Positions 38,139 through 47,358 of a stretch of 64,000 nucleotides of DNA are shown here, one piece after another; position 1 is the stretch's first letter; each line of letters opens with the position of its first letter. This DNA comes from an uncultured Anaerolineae bacterium (GTDB lineage Bacteria > Chloroflexota > Anaerolineae > J036 > Brachytrichaceae), in the NCBI GenBank assembly GCA_938034415.1, contig CALHLE010000026.1, positions 1 through 64,000 of the forward strand, read 5' to 3'. Made by a program: the position numbers and the translations under genes. Below the pieces are notes generated by a model, which saw nothing but the letters and a program-made list of their open reading frames with translations, was not told the DNA's origin and searched no databases.

Positions 38139-39782
38139 TCACCGGTTGCCCTGGTTGGGGTCGAGCGAGCTAAAGTAGTCGCGCACGTAGTCGCGCATGT
38201 CGGGCGGCACACGGCCGCTGCGCAGCGCTTCGTCGGCGGCCTTCGAGTAGTCGCCGTAGACCTGTTCGTAGGGCACGCTGCTATTGCCGCCCGGCGCGGT
38301 GGAGGCGCGCCCGCTGGGGTCGGGTGCGGTCTGGTTCTGCGCTTCGGGCAGCACGACCGGCCGGCCTTCGCCGCCGATGCGGCGCGGCGCATACACCGTA
38401 TTGTCGGAGCCGAAATCATCGCTCTTGCGCGATGAATTTGTGCCGTTTAGCTCGTCGTTAGCCGTCGCGCCGACGCGCGCTGACGAGTTGCCGTCCTCGC
38501 CGCGGCCGGACGTTTGCGCCTGGCCCTGGCCGGGTTGTCGGCCCTGCGCGCCAGCCGGGGTGTTCGAGCCGGCCTGACCGACCTGGTTCTGGCCAGGGCG
38601 CTGCGATTGTGATTGTGATTGCGACGCCTGTTGGGCAATGGCTTGGCGCGCTGCTTCGGCCTGGGCTTGAGCGCGGTCTAGCGCTTGAGAAGCCTCGCGC
38701 GTTTCTTGGGCGCGTTCGAGCGATTGCGCGGCCTGGTCGAGCTGCTGTTGCGCCGCCTGCATGTTGCCCTCGCGCATATTTTGGGCCGCCTCGCGCAGCC
38801 GTCGCGCCAATTCGGGGTCGCTGTTCTGCACGCTGCGGGCCATCTGATCCAGTTGATTGGCGGCGCGCTGCATTTCCTCCTCGCTCAACGGTTGGCCGGT
38901 TTCGCTCGAATTCGTCAGGTTGCGCATCTCGTTGGCTGCGCGGTCGAAGTTCTCGTTGGCCAGCGCGTTAGCCAGCGCATTTGTCAGCGCGTCGGGTGCG
39001 AGGCTCTCGCCGGCGCGCCGCAGGTCCTCGGCTCGCTGTCGGGCGGCCTGGTCGTTTAAGGCGTCGAGCTGCGATTGGGCCTCGTTAATCGCGGCCAGCG
39101 CTTCCTCCGGGGTGACGTCTGGATCTTCCAGCTTGCGGCGTGCCTCGTCTAGCGCCTGGATGGCGGCCTGCTTTTGCGCGTCGCTCAGCGCCGAGTTCTC
39201 GATCATCTGCTTGGCCTGCTCTAGCTGCTCGATCTGTTGGGCGATTGCCTGGCGCAGTTGCTCGCGCTGGGCCAACACTTGCTGTTGCGGGTTGGGCAGG
39301 AGGATGGCGACGATCAGGGCGATCAGGAAGATGAGCGAGACGATGGCATCGCGCCGCGAGATGCGCAGCGGCATGAGCCGTCGGGCGTCCACGCTTTCGA
39401 TGACGCGCTCGGCGTCCCGGCGCTGGATGTTGCGGATCAGGTCGTTCCTGACGCTGAGGCGGCCTTCGCCGATCTCGAGCGCGGTGGAAGTTCGCTCTTG
39501 TAGGCCAAAGCGTTGATCGAAGGTGCGCGCCCACTGCATCGGCGAGGTGCGCGCATGGCGTAGCCAGGGGTAGGCGAGCGCGCTCACCAGGCCGATGACG
39601 ACCAGCGCGATGGACAAACCGATGAGCGTCGCCGTGCTCATCAGTGGGAACACGCGCGAGGCGAGGGCGATCAACAGCGCGATGCCCAAGCCGCAGGCCA
39701 GCCCGAAGAAAGCCAGGCTGACGCTATGTTGCAGGCGCGCGCGGCGCGACCATGCTCGGATGCTTTCCGTCAGTTCGTCCAT
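38139..39782 (-). CDS. Membrane-anchored coiled-coil protein (DUF4175-like)
   Basis: A 547-residue protein. Two N-terminal hydrophobic hairpin segments (about 20-65) and a third (about 150-170) anchor it. From about 180 to 400 it is a Gln/Ala/Glu-rich coiled coil. A disordered Gln/Gly/Ser linker follows, and the C-terminus ends with PYEQVYGDYSKAADEALRSGRVPPDMRDYVRDYFSSLDP. This architecture, including that ending, resembles DUF4175-type proteins that I associate with MoxR-ATPase/VWA gene clusters. No moxR or VWA gene is here. Start at 39782 (MDELTESIRAW), since the longer frame adds an implausible N-terminus. Confidence 0.65.
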   Translation of the reverse strand: MDELTESIRAWSRRARLQHSVSLAFFGLACGLGIALLIALASRVFPLMSTATLIGLSIALVVIGLVSALAYPWLRHARTSPMQWARTFDQRFGLQERTSTALEIGEGRLSVRNDLIRNIQRRDAERVIESVDARRLMPLRISRRDAIVSLIFLIALIVAILLPNPQQQVLAQREQLRQAIAQQIEQLEQAKQMIENSALSDAQKQAAIQALDEARRKLEDPDVTPEEALAAINEAQSQLDALNDQAARQRAEDLRRAGESLAPDALTNALANALANENFDRAANEMRNLTNSSETGQPLSEEEMQRAANQLDQMARSVQNSDPELARRLREAAQNMREGNMQAAQQQLDQAAQSLERAQETREASQALDRAQAQAEAARQAIAQQASQSQSQSQRPGQNQVGQAGSNTPAGAQGRQPGQGQAQTSGRGEDGNSSARVGATANDELNGTNSSRKSDDFGSDNTVYAPRRIGGEGRPVVLPEAQNQTAPDPSGRASTAPGGNSSVPYEQVYGDYSKAADEALRSGRVPPDMRDYVRDYFSSLDPNQGNR

Positions 39783-39840
39783 CGTCTTCGTCGGTGCATC
39801 ATTCCATAGCTGCTGTTCACAGCTTCCATCATCCCACATC

Positions 39841-40251
39841 TCATGGGGTGGCGCGGCCGGTGGCGCCGCTCAGCAGTTCGATGCATCGGCGCGCCCACGC
39901 GAATGGCCGCTCCGGGCGTGACCAGATTAAGCTCATCACGCTTTTGATAACGCAGTTGCGACTCACCCAGTTCCGCACGCGCGCCGAGCTGCGGGCGAAG
40001 CAGAAAAGCGCGACCAGCGCGAATGGCCATACCGGCATGACCGGCGTAATCGCGCCGACGCCGGCCAGGCCCAGCGCACCGAATCCGGCGCAGATCACCA
40101 GTGCGCGCTTGACCGGATGCGTGACCGGCGCGATGTGAATCGGCCGGTGGTTCGCCGGGTCGGCGTGGTGTCTGACCTCACGCAGCAGCTCGCCGAAGAG
40201 CCGCTCGAGCAGATGCGTATTGCCGACGCCTCGCGGACGATCCGTGCTCAT
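39841..40251 (-). CDS. DUF454 (YbaN-like) small membrane protein
   Basis: A 136-residue protein with two close hydrophobic segments around residues 47-85. The core GAITPVMPVWPFALVALFCFARSS followed by RVRNWV is the DUF454/YbaN pattern (Gly-x-x-x-Pro-x-x-Pro-x-x-Pro-Phe, then Phe-Ala-Arg-Ser-Ser). The function of the family is unknown. The start at 40251 (MSTDRPRG) is preferred over the upstream ATGs. It precedes the coiled-coil membrane protein by 58 bases on the same strand and may be its operon partner. Confidence 0.75.
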   Translation of the reverse strand: MSTDRPRGVGNTHLLERLFGELLREVRHHADPANHRPIHIAPVTHPVKRALVICAGFGALGLAGVGAITPVMPVWPFALVALFCFARSSARVRNWVSRNCVIKSVMSLIWSRPERPFAWARRCIELLSGATGRATP

Positions 40252-40667
40252 CTCTCGCATTTGCGCGTTGGGCAATTCTTAGCAAGCCAGGATAAGAATC
40301 CGGTGAGAGTGAAGAGTGAGCAGCGCTTACGCTTGGCCAGCGAAGAGCCGATCGGTTAGTATGTGACCGAGGCGACTGACCGCAGTGCGCCGGACAAAGG
40401 CGGCTTGACGGACTATCTCAAGCGCCTGCCGCAGATGGGCGCTCCCATCGAAGCAGTCGCAGCCGTTGAGCCGGAGGCAAGCTGTTGCGCGCCAAGCGGG
40501 GCTGGAGCGGTTTCGCAGAAGAAGGCACGATCGAGACCTTTCGCTTCTTCTGCGGCACGCGCGTTGTGGGCGCGGAAGGGTAAGGCGGCCGGCAGTGTCA
40601 TTCTGCGCCATTCACCCGTGTCATTTTGTACTGCGCCGTGCGCCGGGGCGGTGCTATATTCTTCGCC
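40252..40667. other. Divergent intergenic region, no gene seen
   Basis: About 415 bases between divergent genes. Short frames on both strands have random composition and no family resemblance. TGCTATATT just before 40668 could be an extended -10 for the plus-strand gene; I see no matching -35. Confidence 0.5.
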
Positions 40668-41708
40668 ATGGCGCCGCTGCTCGACGTTCTGAAGGTCGAA
40701 CTTCGCATCGAGGTTAACGATCAACCGCTGGTCATCAGTGCGCAAGTGCAAGGGGAAGGGGAATATGCGCGCCGCGCCGCGGCCGAACTGTCTGCGGCCA
40801 TTGTCGCCGTGCTGACCGCAGTAGATAAGCCGACCGATTCCACTGCGCCCGAGGGCGATGCGGCATCCCGATTGGCGCAACCCGCCATGGGGTTAGCCGC
40901 GCAAGTCGCGCCGGAGGCGTCGGCTTCCGCCGCCATTGCCGATGCTTCGCGGAACGAAACCGCCGATGGGGCGCGCGCGCTGCGTGCCGATACCCCGGCC
41001 GGTCCGCCGCCGTCGCTGCTTGTAGGCCAAATGCAACGCTATCGCGCGCAGATCAACCTCGGCCTGGGCGGGTTGTTGCTTGCGCTGGCCGTGCTGGTGC
41101 CGGCGGTTGTCCCGCCCGATCAGCGCCGTGAGGTGTTGATCATGACCATCCTGTTTGGGTTGACTGGCGCCCTGTTGTTGTTCACGGCGATGTTGCCCGG
41201 TCAGGGGCAGCGAGCGGCGTTTGCGGATGCGGCGCCGGCGCACAGGCCGTCCGCATCGGCAGCGATGAAAGGGGAGGCTGCGGCCATGCGGCTTCGTTTG
41301 TCCGCCAAACGCCGGACGCCGATGAAAGCCGGATGGGGGATTGCTCTTGGCGCGGCGTTTGCGTTGCTGGGGATGCTGGCGCCGTTCACGCTCGGCGCAA
41401 CGACGGCGGACGAGCGCTTCGTCATCATGCTTGGCTTTGCGCCCATCACCGTCATAGGCTTCTTCCTGATCGCTATCTTTGGGCGCGGCCTCGTCGCCGG
41501 GCGGCTCCCGCAGCACGCGGCCGTTCAGCCTCAGCCCGCGATCCAGCCATCGAACGCGCCGGCGGCTAAGCGCCCGCCGGTGGCGCGCGTGCCGCAGACG
41601 TTTGAGTATCGGGCCATCGTGCCGGCGGCGATCATCGGCTTGCTGGTAGTGATGATCGCCGTCGTGGGTTTGGTGATCTACGCTACCGTCGCATCGGCTC
41701 TGCGATAG
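40668..41708 (+). CDS. Uncharacterised four-helix membrane protein
   Basis: A 346-residue protein of no family I recognise. A cytoplasmic-looking N-terminal part (LKVELRIEVNDQPLVISAQVQGEGEYARRAAAEL) and an Ala/Ser-rich spacer are followed by four hydrophobic segments in two pairs: about 126-145 with 155-172, and about 222-245 with 252-270. A Pro/Ala/Gln linker then precedes a last hydrophobic segment near the C-terminus (about 312-338). It lies 8 bases before the 41717 membrane protein, so the two are probably cotranscribed. Function unknown. Confidence 0.7.
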   Translation: MAPLLDVLKVELRIEVNDQPLVISAQVQGEGEYARRAAAELSAAIVAVLTAVDKPTDSTAPEGDAASRLAQPAMGLAAQVAPEASASAAIADASRNETADGARALRADTPAGPPPSLLVGQMQRYRAQINLGLGGLLLALAVLVPAVVPPDQRREVLIMTILFGLTGALLLFTAMLPGQGQRAAFADAAPAHRPSASAAMKGEAAAMRLRLSAKRRTPMKAGWGIALGAAFALLGMLAPFTLGATTADERFVIMLGFAPITVIGFFLIAIFGRGLVAGRLPQHAAVQPQPAIQPSNAPAAKRPPVARVPQTFEYRAIVPAAIIGLLVVMIAVVGLVIYATVASALR

Positions 41709-41716
41709 CGGGCGGT

Positions 41717-42490
41717 ATGGATTGGGTTGCTATGAGTTTGAATTTCATCATCGGTTTTTTGACGGCGATCGTCTCCGGCGTCTTCGCGTATCTGGTGCTA
41801 AACCGTTACCGCCTGCGCGGCGGGACGCATCTGTTGGTATGGGGGTTGGGCCTGGTGCTGTATTTCATCGGCGGCCTGACCGAGACCTGGTTGAACTTCG
41901 GCTGGAATGCGCTCGCCTTCCGGCTGTGGTACTGGTCTGGCGCGTTGATGGTGGCGCCGGTGCTGGGGCAGGGCACGCTGCACTTGCTCGTGCGAAAGCC
42001 CTATGTCGCCAGCATCCTTTCCATCGTCGTCGGCATCGTCGCGTTCGTCAGTTTGGTGTGGATGCTCTCGCTGCCGCTTGATGCGTCGCAGTTCACGCCG
42101 GGGGCCGACGTGGGCAAGTTCCTCACCGAGAGCTATCGCACTATCTTGCCGGATACACCGGTGCGGCGCATCCTGCCGCCGGTGTTGAACGCCTATGGCA
42201 CGACCTTGCTGGTGGGCGGCGCCGTCTATTCAGCCTATCTCTTCCTGCGCAAGCAAATCCTGCCCAATCGGGTGATCGGCAACATCTTCATCGCCATCGG
42301 TGGATTGTTGCCGGCGCTGGGCGGCGCAATCATTAAGCTGGCCGAGACGTCGCCGATGCTGAGTGAGGCCGGCTCGGCGCTGAAATACCTGGGCATCTTC
42401 CTGGGCGTGGTTTTCTTGTTCGTCGGCTTCCAACTGGCGACCATGGGCGCGCCGCAGCCGCGGCCGATGGTGGCGAAGTCCGCCGCTTGA
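41717..42490 (+). CDS. Seven-helix membrane protein of unknown function
   Basis: A 257-residue, strongly hydrophobic protein with about seven membrane segments (FIIGFLTAIVSGVFAYLV, LLVWGLGLVLYFIGGL, ALMVAPVLGQGTLHLLV and others). Features such as GGLTETWLNFGWNALAFRLWYWSGALM are reminiscent of small sensor-like 7TM proteins, but I cannot assign a family. The ATG at 41717 could be replaced by the one at 41732. It is translationally coupled to the EamA gene, whose TTG start overlaps its stop. Confidence 0.75.
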   Translation: MDWVAMSLNFIIGFLTAIVSGVFAYLVLNRYRLRGGTHLLVWGLGLVLYFIGGLTETWLNFGWNALAFRLWYWSGALMVAPVLGQGTLHLLVRKPYVASILSIVVGIVAFVSLVWMLSLPLDASQFTPGADVGKFLTESYRTILPDTPVRRILPPVLNAYGTTLLVGGAVYSAYLFLRKQILPNRVIGNIFIAIGGLLPALGGAIIKLAETSPMLSEAGSALKYLGIFLGVVFLFVGFQLATMGAPQPRPMVAKSAA

Positions 42491-43446
42491 GGACGAGACG
42501 CCGGCTACGTGTGCAGCCGCACGAGGCTGCCTCACCCTCGACCGGAGTCGCCCGCGCTGAGTCGCGGCGTGGGTTGCTCTGGGTGATGCTTGCCGCCGTG
42601 CTCTGGGGCACGGTGGGCGTGACGACGAAATCGCTCTACGCCTTATCGGAGACCAACCCGCTTTCGGTGGGGTTCTTTCGGCTGGCGCTCTCGGCACCGG
42701 CGCTGCTGGCAGCGTGCGGGCTGGCGGTCGGCGCGCGGATGTTTGCCATCGCCCGGCGTGATGCAGTCGCGGTCGTCGTAATCGGCGCGATGATGGCGCT
42801 GTATCAGGCGTGCTACTTCGCTGCGATTCCGCGCGTAGGCGTCGCCATTGCGACGCTGGTCACCCTGTGCACGGCGCCGGTGATCGTCGCGGCGTCGTCG
42901 GCGCTTTTCATGGGTGAGCGGTTCACGCGGGTGATTGGCGGGGCGATGGCCTGCGCGTTGGCCGGCACGGCGCTGCTGGTCGGCTTCGCGCCCGGCGCGT
43001 CGTCGCAGGCAGATGCTCCGAGCGGCGTGCTGCTCGCGCTCGGCTCGGCTACGGCGTATGCCGTGCTGACGTTGTGCAGCCGGCATCTGGCCGGCCGCTA
43101 TCATCCGCTGCAGCCGATCGCTCTCGGGTTTACTCTGGGCGCGCTGGCGCTGGCCGCGTTTGCCGTTGCGTCGCCGGGCGGCTTGGTCGTGAGCTACCCG
43201 GCCGTCGGCTGGCTGCACCTGCTCTACCTCGGCCTTGTGCCGACGGCATTCGGCTACTTTGTCTTCCTGGCCGGCATGCGCACGACGCCAGCGACGGTCG
43301 CCACCCTCGTCACGCTGGTCGAGCCGCTCACGTCAACCTTTCTGGCGTGGTTAATCTTCGACGAGCGATTGGGGCCGACCGGTGCGCTAGGCGCGCTGTT
43401 GTTGTTGGCCGCGATGGTCGTTCTGTATCGCGACGCCCGGCAGTAA
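42487..43446 (+). CDS. EamA/DMT-family transporter
   Basis: A protein of about 319 residues with ten membrane segments in two five-helix EamA halves (for example LLWVMLAAVLWGTVGVTTK at the start of the first and LGLVPTAFGYFVFLAGMRTTPATVATLVTLVEPL in the second). Family members export metabolites or amino acids. The frame has no ATG before the first helix. TTG at 42487 overlaps the previous stop (TTGA), and GTG at 42511 is the alternative; the first 28 residues are not conserved-looking. The substrate cannot be predicted. Confidence 0.88.
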   Translation: MRTRRRLRVQPHEAASPSTGVARAESRRGLLWVMLAAVLWGTVGVTTKSLYALSETNPLSVGFFRLALSAPALLAACGLAVGARMFAIARRDAVAVVVIGAMMALYQACYFAAIPRVGVAIATLVTLCTAPVIVAASSALFMGERFTRVIGGAMACALAGTALLVGFAPGASSQADAPSGVLLALGSATAYAVLTLCSRHLAGRYHPLQPIALGFTLGALALAAFAVASPGGLVVSYPAVGWLHLLYLGLVPTAFGYFVFLAGMRTTPATVATLVTLVEPLTSTFLAWLIFDERLGPTGALGALLLLAAMVVLYRDARQ

Positions 43447-43462
43447 GTCCGGCTCGTTGCAG

Positions 43463-43889
43463 TTACGCCGCCGGGCGCCTGGCGACGTAGTGCGCTTCTA
43501 GCGTATCGCGCGGTTGCCATCCCTCGTCCATGCGAAACTGAGCCGGTACGTCGGCGAACAGCGCCAGTGCGCTGCCCAGCACGATGCGCCTGGCGCCGGA
43601 CTTTGCCGCAGCGTCCATCAATATGGAATGTGCCGCGCGTGGCATGGTCGAGCGACGCATCATCGCTCGCCAGCCGCGTTTAGAGCGGCGCGAGATGAGT
43701 CACGTCGGCCACGCCCTCACAAATGGCCTGTGCGAAGGCCAAGTCGCGCAGGTCGCCTGCGTGCGCCTCGCCCCCTTCGGGAAGCGCGCAGTCGAACTGT
43801 ATGTCCACTGCGCGGATGTGCCGGGTCTTGTGAAGGGCTTCGATGGCGTGATGCGCCAGGAGGCTGTTGGCGCCGTTGATCAAAAGCAA
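43463..43889 (-). pseudogene. NAD-dependent SDR epimerase remnant
   Basis: On the minus strand a frame opens with LLINGANSLLAHHAIEAL and continues to GDLRDLAFAQAICEGVADVTHLAPL, the start of an extended SDR, then meets TAA at 43682-43680. The same frame continues with DDASLDHATRGTFHI, the expected next SDR segment. It then shifts to another frame reading LMDAAAKSGARRIVLGSALALF, the family's Ser region, and ends after PRDTLEAHYVARRPAA. One nonsense codon, one frameshift and loss of the C-terminal half indicate a dead gene. It lies downstream of the cobalamin-binding protein gene. Confidence 0.8.
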
Positions 43890-43949
43890 GTCGCTTATCT
43901 GATGTGGGATGCTAGGCAGGCGGCCAGAAAGGGCAAGCGCAGATAGGCG

Positions 43950-44927
43950 CTAGTGCACCGAGCGCCAGCTCGGAACAAGGTCGTTCACGCGCAGCGCGCG
44001 ATCCGGGCCAGGCGCCGGCCAGCGGTTAGGGTGCAGCAGGCCGGCCAGGATTTCCACGCCGTCCACGACGCGCGGGCCGGGCCGGCTGAAGTATGACGTT
44101 GCATCCACGGCGTAGAGCTGCCACAGGTAGGTCGCCGGCAGATCGCGCCAGATCTCGCGCGCGGCGACGTTTTGGAACTCCCGCGCGCTGCCGGCCAGGT
44201 CAAAGCCACAAGGCATGGCGATCACGCACTCGGCTTGTGTGCGCGCGACATCATCCCAGGCGCAGCGGAAGCTGGGCTTGCCTTTGCGGCCGAGCACTGG
44301 GTTGCCGCCAGCGATTTCGATCTGCTCCGGCACCCAGTGGCCAGGGGCGAATGGCGGGTCTAGCCATTCCAATGCGGCGACGGTCGGGCGATGGACGATG
44401 TTGGCCAGCGCTTCGCGCACGCGCTCCAGCCGGTCGCGCAACGCTTGCACGCGCGCCCTGGCTACCGCGCTCACCCCGGCCAGCTCGCCGACGGTGAGAA
44501 TGGTCTGGAAGATGCCCTCGATGTCGGTTGGCTCCAGCGAGACGACTTGCGCCGGGCCTTCCCACTTGTGGCTGAGGTCGCGCACTGCGGCGCGCACCGT
44601 GGCGTATGAGACGGCGCATACGTCGCACAACTCCTGGGTCAGGATGAGGTCGGGCTTGGCGGCGTCGAGCCGATCGGTGTGCAGGCCGTAGAGGCTGAGG
44701 CCGTCGCGCAGTTGTTGCGATACGCGCGCATCTATCTCTGCGCTGGTCAGCTCGGGGTTGATCGCGCCGTCGTCGCCGGTGACGCCGATGCTGCTGTAGG
44801 TCATCACCGGCACGTCGGCGACGTCGGGCGGGTAGTCGCACTCGTGGCTGCGGCCGACCAGCGAATCGCGCAGGCCGAGCAAGCACACGATTTCCGTTGC
44901 GCTGGGCAGGAGGGAGACGATGCGCAT
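43950..44927 (-). CDS. BtuF-like periplasmic-binding-fold cobalamin-binding protein
   Basis: A 325-residue protein of the class III substrate-binding fold. RIVSLLPSATEIVCLLGLRDSLVGRSHECDYP is the characteristic start, followed by PDLILTQELCDVCAVSY, a central long helix and LEWLDPPFAPGHWVPEQIEIAGG. It has no signal peptide or lipobox and no ABC permease or ATPase beside it, so it may be cytosolic or a stand-alone corrinoid binder rather than part of a transporter. It lies 23 bases after the Gfo/Idh/MocA gene on the same strand. Confidence 0.85.
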   Translation of the reverse strand: MRIVSLLPSATEIVCLLGLRDSLVGRSHECDYPPDVADVPVMTYSSIGVTGDDGAINPELTSAEIDARVSQQLRDGLSLYGLHTDRLDAAKPDLILTQELCDVCAVSYATVRAAVRDLSHKWEGPAQVVSLEPTDIEGIFQTILTVGELAGVSAVARARVQALRDRLERVREALANIVHRPTVAALEWLDPPFAPGHWVPEQIEIAGGNPVLGRKGKPSFRCAWDDVARTQAECVIAMPCGFDLAGSAREFQNVAAREIWRDLPATYLWQLYAVDATSYFSRPGPRVVDGVEILAGLLHPNRWPAPGPDRALRVNDLVPSWRSVH

Positions 44928-44950
44928 TTGGATAGGTGTTCAGAGGGTGC

Positions 44951-46039
44951 TTAGTCGGCGCTTGGCTCGATTGTCACCTCCCGCCCCTCTTGTGATGAGC
45001 GGTAGATGGCGTCGATGATCTGCAAGCCGATCAGGCCGTGCTCGCCGGGCGATTCCGGCGTAGCGCCGCTCAGCACGCAGTCCACGAAGTGATGCACGGC
45101 GATGCGATGGCCGCTGACGCCGGCCGGCAGGCGCGGCACGATCGCCGCCGGCTGGTCGTTGACGAGTTTGTACATCACCACGGTCTCGCCGTTCGGTGCG
45201 CCGGTGTAGAAATTTGCGCCGGCCTCGCTGCCAAACAGCCTGACGTAAAAGCCGTCTTGCAGTGGCTCGCGGTGCGATGCCCAGGCCGACTCGAACTGCA
45301 GCACGGCGCCGTTGGCGAAGCGCACGAAGCCGAGCCCCATGTCGTCCACGTCAAAGTGGGCCGGCTTGACATCGCGCGGTTGGGTCTTCTGCCCACGTGG
45401 GCCGAACTCGGCGAACGCCGCGCCGCTCACGGCGACCGGCTGCGGGTAGCCCATCAGCCACAGCGCCAAGTCGAGCACGTGCACGCCCAGGTCAATCAAC
45501 GCGCCGCCGCCGGCGCGCTCCTTCTGCGTGAACCATTGGCCATGCGTCGGGATCCAACCCTCGCGCAGCCAGCCTGCTTTGGCTGCGTAGATGTGGCCGA
45601 AGTCGCCGGCGCGGATCTCACCTTTCAGCCAGACGATCTCCGGGCGATAGCGATGGTTGTAGCACACCATCAGCGTTTTGTTTGCGGCGCGCGCGGCCTC
45701 GATCATGCGCCGGCCGGACTCGACCGACACGGTGAGCGGCTTCTCGCACAGCACATGCTTGCCATGGGCGAACGCTTCTAGGGCGACCGGCTCGTGTAGC
45801 CAGTTGGGCAGGGCGATGCTAATCGCGTCTATCTCGCTCGACTTCAGCACCTCGCGATAGTCGGTGAAGCGGCGCGACTCAGGGACGTTAAACCGATCGC
45901 CGCGTTCCTTTAAGATGGCCGGGTTGATGTCGCAGATTGCGGCCAGCTCGCAGTTGGGGTGGGTTTGGTAGCCCTCGATGTGGTTCCAACCCACGCCTAC
46001 GCCGATCACGGCGGCGCGGAGTTTCGATGCGGACGTCAT
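44951..46039 (-). CDS. Gfo/Idh/MocA-family oxidoreductase
   Basis: A 362-residue NAD(P)-dependent dehydrogenase, usually acting on sugars or cyclitols. The Rossmann loop is VIGVGVGWNHIEGY, the cofactor/substrate motif is HVLCEKPLTVSVESGRRMIEAA, and the catalytic region includes GGGALIDLGVHVLDLALWLMG, with Asp and His in the usual positions. The length is standard. Its start overlaps the stop of gcvPA by 4 bases, so it is cotranscribed with the glycine cleavage genes although no functional link is evident. The remnant at 35315-35713 is from the same family. Confidence 0.92.
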   Translation of the reverse strand: MTSASKLRAAVIGVGVGWNHIEGYQTHPNCELAAICDINPAILKERGDRFNVPESRRFTDYREVLKSSEIDAISIALPNWLHEPVALEAFAHGKHVLCEKPLTVSVESGRRMIEAARAANKTLMVCYNHRYRPEIVWLKGEIRAGDFGHIYAAKAGWLREGWIPTHGQWFTQKERAGGGALIDLGVHVLDLALWLMGYPQPVAVSGAAFAEFGPRGQKTQPRDVKPAHFDVDDMGLGFVRFANGAVLQFESAWASHREPLQDGFYVRLFGSEAGANFYTGAPNGETVVMYKLVNDQPAAIVPRLPAGVSGHRIAVHHFVDCVLSGATPESPGEHGLIGLQIIDAIYRSSQEGREVTIEPSAD

Positions 46040-47355
46040 AGTTCTGCTAGGGCTTCTACCAGCGCGTCAATCTCCTCGCGCGTGTTCGTCTCGGTGCAGC
46101 ACAGCAGCATGTGATCTTGCAGTTCGGGGTAGTCCTGCCCCAAGTCATAGCCGCCGATGATGTCGTGCTCATCGAGCAGATAGTCGTTGATCTCCTTCAC
46201 CGGCGCGGGACAGGCCGCGACGAACTCGTTGAAGAAGGGTTTATCCGTCCAGACGCGCCAGCCGTCCAGCTTGCCGATTTGGTCGGCGGCATAGTGCGCT
46301 TTCTGATAACACAGGTTCGCGACCTGGCGCAAGCCTTGCTTGCCCATCACGCTCATATAGACGCAGGCGGCCAGTGCCATCAGTCCCTGGTTGGTGCAAA
46401 TGTTGCTGGTGGCCTTCTCGCGACGAATGTCTTGCTCGCGCGTCTTGAGCGTGAGCACGTAGCCGCGCCTGCCTTCGCGATCTACCGTCTCGCCGACGAT
46501 CCGGCCGGGGATGCGGCGCATGAATTCGCGGCGGGTGCAGAAAAAGCCGAGATACGGCCCGCCAAAGCTCAGCGGGATGCCGAGCGGCTGACCCTCGCCG
46601 ATGACGACGTCTGCGCCGTACTCGGCCGGCGGCTTGAACAAGCCTAGGGCAATCGGATTGGTCGCGACGACGAATAGCGCGCCGGCGGCGTGGATGTGGT
46701 CGGCCAGGCCGTTGACCTCCTCGAACTGACCGAAGAAATTCGGATTCTGGATGCAAACGCAGGCGGTATTCAGGTCAATCGAGTCGGTCAGGGTTGCCAA
46801 GTCGCCCTCGATGACCTCGATGTTGGGGTGAAATTGAGTGTAGGTGCGGAGCACCTGGCGGTAATGCGGGTGAACGGCGCGCGAGATGATCACCTTGCGA
46901 CGCTGCGTGACCGCCATGCTCATCAACACGGCTTCGGCGAACGCTGTCGCGCCGTCGTAATGGGAAGCCGTGCTGATCTCCATGCCGGTCAGCGCGCTCA
47001 TCATGCTCTGGAACTCGAAGATGGCCTGCAGCGTGCCTTGGCTGACCTCCGGCTGGTAGGGCGTATAGGCGGTGAAGAACTCGCCGCGCCGGATGATGTG
47101 ATCCACCAGGCTGGGGATGTAGTGGTTATAGGCGCCGGCGCCGAGGAAGCAGGCATGGTGGTTCACATCGGCGTTCGCGTCGGCCAGCGCGCCCAGCTCC
47201 CACATCGCCTCCATCTCGGTCACGGCCTCGGGCAGATTGAGCCGGGGGAAGCGGAACTTTTCAGGGATTGCCTGGAACAGGTCTTCGATGCGCTCAACAC
47301 CGATGCGCGCAAGCATCTCGCGGCGCTCGTCGTCGGTGTGCGGGATGTAGTGCAT
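46036..47355 (-). CDS. gcvPA: Glycine dehydrogenase (decarboxylating) subunit 1
   Basis: A 439-residue alpha subunit of the split P-protein of the glycine cleavage system. It has MHYIPHTDDERREMLARIG, the FLGAGAYNHYIPSLVDHIIRRGEFFTAYTPYQPEVSQGTLQAIFEFQ block, and GEGQPLGIPLSFGGPYLGFF, all typical of GcvPA. The PLP lysine is in the partner subunit GcvPB, which is not in this window, and gcvT is also missing here. Three bases separate it from gcvH upstream, and it overlaps the next oxidoreductase gene. Confidence 0.96.
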   Translation of the reverse strand: MHYIPHTDDERREMLARIGVERIEDLFQAIPEKFRFPRLNLPEAVTEMEAMWELGALADANADVNHHACFLGAGAYNHYIPSLVDHIIRRGEFFTAYTPYQPEVSQGTLQAIFEFQSMMSALTGMEISTASHYDGATAFAEAVLMSMAVTQRRKVIISRAVHPHYRQVLRTYTQFHPNIEVIEGDLATLTDSIDLNTACVCIQNPNFFGQFEEVNGLADHIHAAGALFVVATNPIALGLFKPPAEYGADVVIGEGQPLGIPLSFGGPYLGFFCTRREFMRRIPGRIVGETVDREGRRGYVLTLKTREQDIRREKATSNICTNQGLMALAACVYMSVMGKQGLRQVANLCYQKAHYAADQIGKLDGWRVWTDKPFFNEFVAACPAPVKEINDYLLDEHDIIGGYDLGQDYPELQDHMLLCCTETNTREEIDALVEALAEL

Positions 47356-47358
47356 GTC

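Noticed and set aside
40363-40692. A 109-codon plus-strand frame
   Set aside because: Random composition, no ribosome-binding site, and it overlaps the start of the better-supported gene at 40668.
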